Shown here: in pieces, positions 5,123-6,649 of the stretch
Position numbering within the stretch: the stretch's first letter is position 1
How the letters are laid out: each line of letters opens with the position of its first letter
From: an uncultured Ruminococcus sp.
GTDB taxonomy: Bacteria; Bacillota; Clostridia; Oscillospirales; Acutalibacteraceae
Reading direction: 5' to 3'
NCBI GenBank assembly: GCA_902773065.1
Contig: CACYDD010000256.1
Span: 1 to 6,649, forward strand
DNA: 6,649 bases
Translations under genes and position numbers: made by a program
The notes under the pieces: generated by a model
What the model was told of the DNA's origin: nothing
Database searches by the model: none
What the model saw: the letters and a program-made list of their open reading frames with translations, nothing else

Positions 5123-5168
5123 CTCGCCCCTTTGTGTTTGATGCACAAGGGGCGAGTTTTGTTTTTCG
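5123..5168 (+). terminator. T-box attenuator terminator
   Basis: CTCGCCCCTTTGTG (5123-5136) pairs with CACAAGGGGCGAG (5144-5156), with one bulged T and a 7-nt loop, followed by TTTTGTTTTTC (5157-5167). It is a strong GC-rich stem that forms when charged tRNA-Thr is plentiful, stopping transcription 45 bp before the thrS start. Confidence 0.93.
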
Positions 5169-5212
5169 GTAAAAAATGCAGTTACTACAAAAATTTATTT
5201 GGAGGTATTATA

Positions 5213-6649
5213 ATGATAAAGGTAACTTTGAAAGGTGACGTAATCAAGGAATTTGAAAGCGGCGTAACAGCGGCGGATGTCGCTAAATCACTCGGCATGG
5301 GGTTGTACAAATCTGCCTGTGCCTGTAAAATTGACGGTCAGGTGGCTGATCTGAGAACAGCACTTGACAAGGATTGTGCCCTTGAAATTCTCACATTTGA
5401 CAACACAGACGGTAAAAAAGCTTTCTGGCATACCACATCCCATATTCTTGCACAGGCTGTAAAACGTCTCTTTCCTTCCGCAAAATTTGCGATCGGTCCT
5501 GCCATCGACAGCGGCTTCTATTACGATTTTGATGTTGAAAAGCCGTTCTCTCCCGATGATCTGGAAAAAATCACCGCTGAGATGAAGAAAATCGTTAAGG
5601 AAGGTCTGGAAGTTGAAAAGTTTCTTTTGCCGCCCGATGAAGCACTGAAGCTTCTGGAAGATATGGAAGAACCGTACAAAGTAGAGCTTTGCAAAGAGCA
5701 TACGGATAAGGGCGAACCAATCAGTTTCTACAAGCAGGGCGAATTTACCGATCTTTGTGCAGGTCCTCACCTGATGAGCGTTTCTGCTGTAAAAGCAATC
5801 AAGCTTACCGCCTGCACAGGTGCCTACTGGAGAGGCGACAGCAAAAATGCACAGCTTTGCCGTGTTTACGGTGTTTCCTTCCCCAAGGCTTCACAACTGG
5901 AGGAGCATCTCAAAAAGCTGGAAGAAGCAAAACTGCGTGACCACAACAAAATCGGTCGTGAGCTTGAATATTTTACGACTGTTGACTATGTCGGTCAGGG
6001 TCTGCCTGTTCTTCTTCCCAAGGGGGCAAGAGTTATTCAGCTTTTACAGAGATGGGTCGAAGATGTCGAACAGTCAAAAGGCTGTCTGCTGACAAAAACA
6101 CCACTGTTTGCAAAGCGTGAGCTGTACAGAATTTCAGGTCACTGGGATCATTATCTTGATGGTATGTTTATCCTCGGCGATCCGCATGACGAAACAAAGG
6201 AATGTTTTGCCCTTCGTCCAATGACCTGCCCGTTCCAGTATCAGGTTTATCTGAACAAACAGCGTTCCTATCGTGATCTGCCTATGCGTCTGACAGAAAC
6301 CTCTACCCTTTTCAGAAACGAGGCTTCGGGCGAAATGCACGGTCTGATTCGTGTACGTCAGTTTACCATTTCCGAAGGACATTATATCCTGCGCCCCGAC
6401 CAGCTGGAAGAAGAATTCAAGGGCTGTCTGGAGCTTGCAAAATACTGTCTTGATACAGTAGGACTTCTTGAGGACTGCACCTTCCGTTTCTCGCAGTGGG
6501 ATCCGAAAAACCCGAACAACAAATATGAGGGTACTGCAGAGCAGTGGGAAGAAGCACAGTCTGTTATGAAAAAAATCCTTGACAATATCGGACTTGAATA
6601 TGAAGTCGGCATTGATGAAGCAGCTTTCTACGGTCCTAAGCTTGATATA
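5213..6649 (+). CDS. thrS: Threonine--tRNA ligase, N-terminal 479 residues (truncated by window edge)
   Basis: This enzyme charges tRNA-Thr with threonine in the cytoplasm and edits mischarged serine. ATG 5213 has GGAGGT at 5201-5206, 6 bp upstream, and the frame stays open for 479 codons to the right edge (family length about 640). An N-terminal TGS domain spans about 1-61. In the editing domain, the zinc-like HTTSH motif (His73, His77) and LCAGPH (Cys182, His186) fall at the same positions as in E. coli. The class II catalytic core begins near 245. Motif 2 is TSTLFRNEASGEMHGLIRVR (363-382, with Arg368), and Cys339 (RPMTC) and His390 (ISEGH) are two of the three zinc ligands. After RPMTC the sequence is PFQYQVY rather than the PGHxxxF of E. 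coli, a variant I associate with clostridial enzymes. The third zinc ligand, motif 3 and the anticodon-binding domain lie beyond the window. It is controlled by the T-box leader immediately upstream. Confidence 0.97.
   Translation, partial: MIKVTLKGDVIKEFESGVTAADVAKSLGMGLYKSACACKIDGQVADLRTALDKDCALEILTFDNTDGKKAFWHTTSHILAQAVKRLFPSAKFAIGPAIDSGFYYDFDVEKPFSPDDLEKITAEMKKIVKEGLEVEKFLLPPDEALKLLEDMEEPYKVELCKEHTDKGEPISFYKQGEFTDLCAGPHLMSVSAVKAIKLTACTGAYWRGDSKNAQLCRVYGVSFPKASQLEEHLKKLEEAKLRDHNKIGRELEYFTTVDYVGQGLPVLLPKGARVIQLLQRWVEDVEQSKGCLLTKTPLFAKRELYRISGHWDHYLDGMFILGDPHDETKECFALRPMTCPFQYQVYLNKQRSYRDLPMRLTETSTLFRNEASGEMHGLIRVRQFTISEGHYILRPDQLEEEFKGCLELAKYCLDTVGLLEDCTFRFSQWDPKNPNNKYEGTAEQWEEAQSVMKKILDNIGLEYEVGIDEAAFYGPKLDI

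Larger units (their letters stand above)
4890..5170 (+). promoter_or_regulatory. Threonine T-box riboswitch leader of thrS
   Basis: This is a complete T-box leader filling the gap between enzyme I and thrS. In Stem I, GAGG (4911-4914) pairs with CCTC (4995-4998) beside a K-turn-like TGATGA/TGA element. Above it ATAAAGC (4921-4927) pairs with GCTTTAT (4979-4985), GTAT (4933-4936) with ATAC (4975-4978), and GCGG (4945-4948) with CCGC (4969-4972); the AGAGAG bulge motif is at about 4940-4945. The specifier loop holds GACACCG, with the Thr codon ACC at 4991-4993. A GC-rich Stem II region follows (about 5003-5040), then small hairpins and Stem III (CGGCA 5079-5083 with TGCCG 5088-5092). The conserved T-box AGGGTGGAACCGTG is at 5098-5111, with the terminator after it. 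Uncharged tRNA-Thr would pair at the codon and, through UGGA, with its 3' end; this stabilises the antiterminator and turns thrS on. Confidence 0.93.

Noticed and set aside
5288..5770. Minus-strand open frame of 160 codons
   Set aside because: It is an antisense shadow of thrS, whose editing-domain motifs occupy this stretch.

Overview
The window looks like chromosomal DNA from a low-to-moderate-GC Gram-positive anaerobe of the class Clostridia, most plausibly a Ruminococcus-like member of Oscillospiraceae. The clues are strong AGGAGG-type ribosome binding sites, consensus sigma-A promoters, a T-box leader before a threonyl-tRNA synthetase of the clostridial sequence type, a DUF2975/HTH gene pair and a cytidylate-kinase-like protein. 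The genus is an inference from style, not from a search. I see no rRNA, tRNA, CRISPR array, insertion sequence or phage gene.

Layout. Bases 1-783 hold minus-strand genes: the start of an XRE-type regulator (cut by the left edge), preceded by a four-helix DUF2975 membrane protein. They form one tight operon behind a perfect TTGACA-17-TATAAT promoter flanked by two dyads. A terminator at 724-753 closes the next minus-strand gene, a cytidylate kinase-like P-loop protein (783-1406) with its own promoter. From about 1500 onward everything reads on the plus strand: a small lipoprotein with three 11-residue repeats (1598-2074) and its terminator; an unrecognised 277-residue protein (2172-3005), followed by a perfect 16-bp hairpin; a PTS enzyme I homologue (3190-4848) behind two candidate promoters and an inverted repeat; and, from a promoter starting 5 bp after the enzyme I stop, a threonine T-box leader (about 4890-5170) controlling thrS, which runs off the right edge after 479 codons.

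How the parts work together. The window is mostly a row of independently controlled single genes rather than one pathway. DUF2975 plus HTH is probably a self-regulating membrane-protein/repressor pair. thrS is induced when tRNA-Thr is uncharged. The enzyme I homologue keeps the phosphorylatable His189 and catalytic Cys501 but, by hand alignment to E. coli enzyme I, has changed three residues of the PEP/Mg site (Arg332 to Cys, Arg358 to Lys, Asp455 to Asn). That is the most unusual observation here: a phosphotransfer protein that may have altered, weak or no PEP-dependent activity. I found no convincing evidence of a wholly new multi-gene system.
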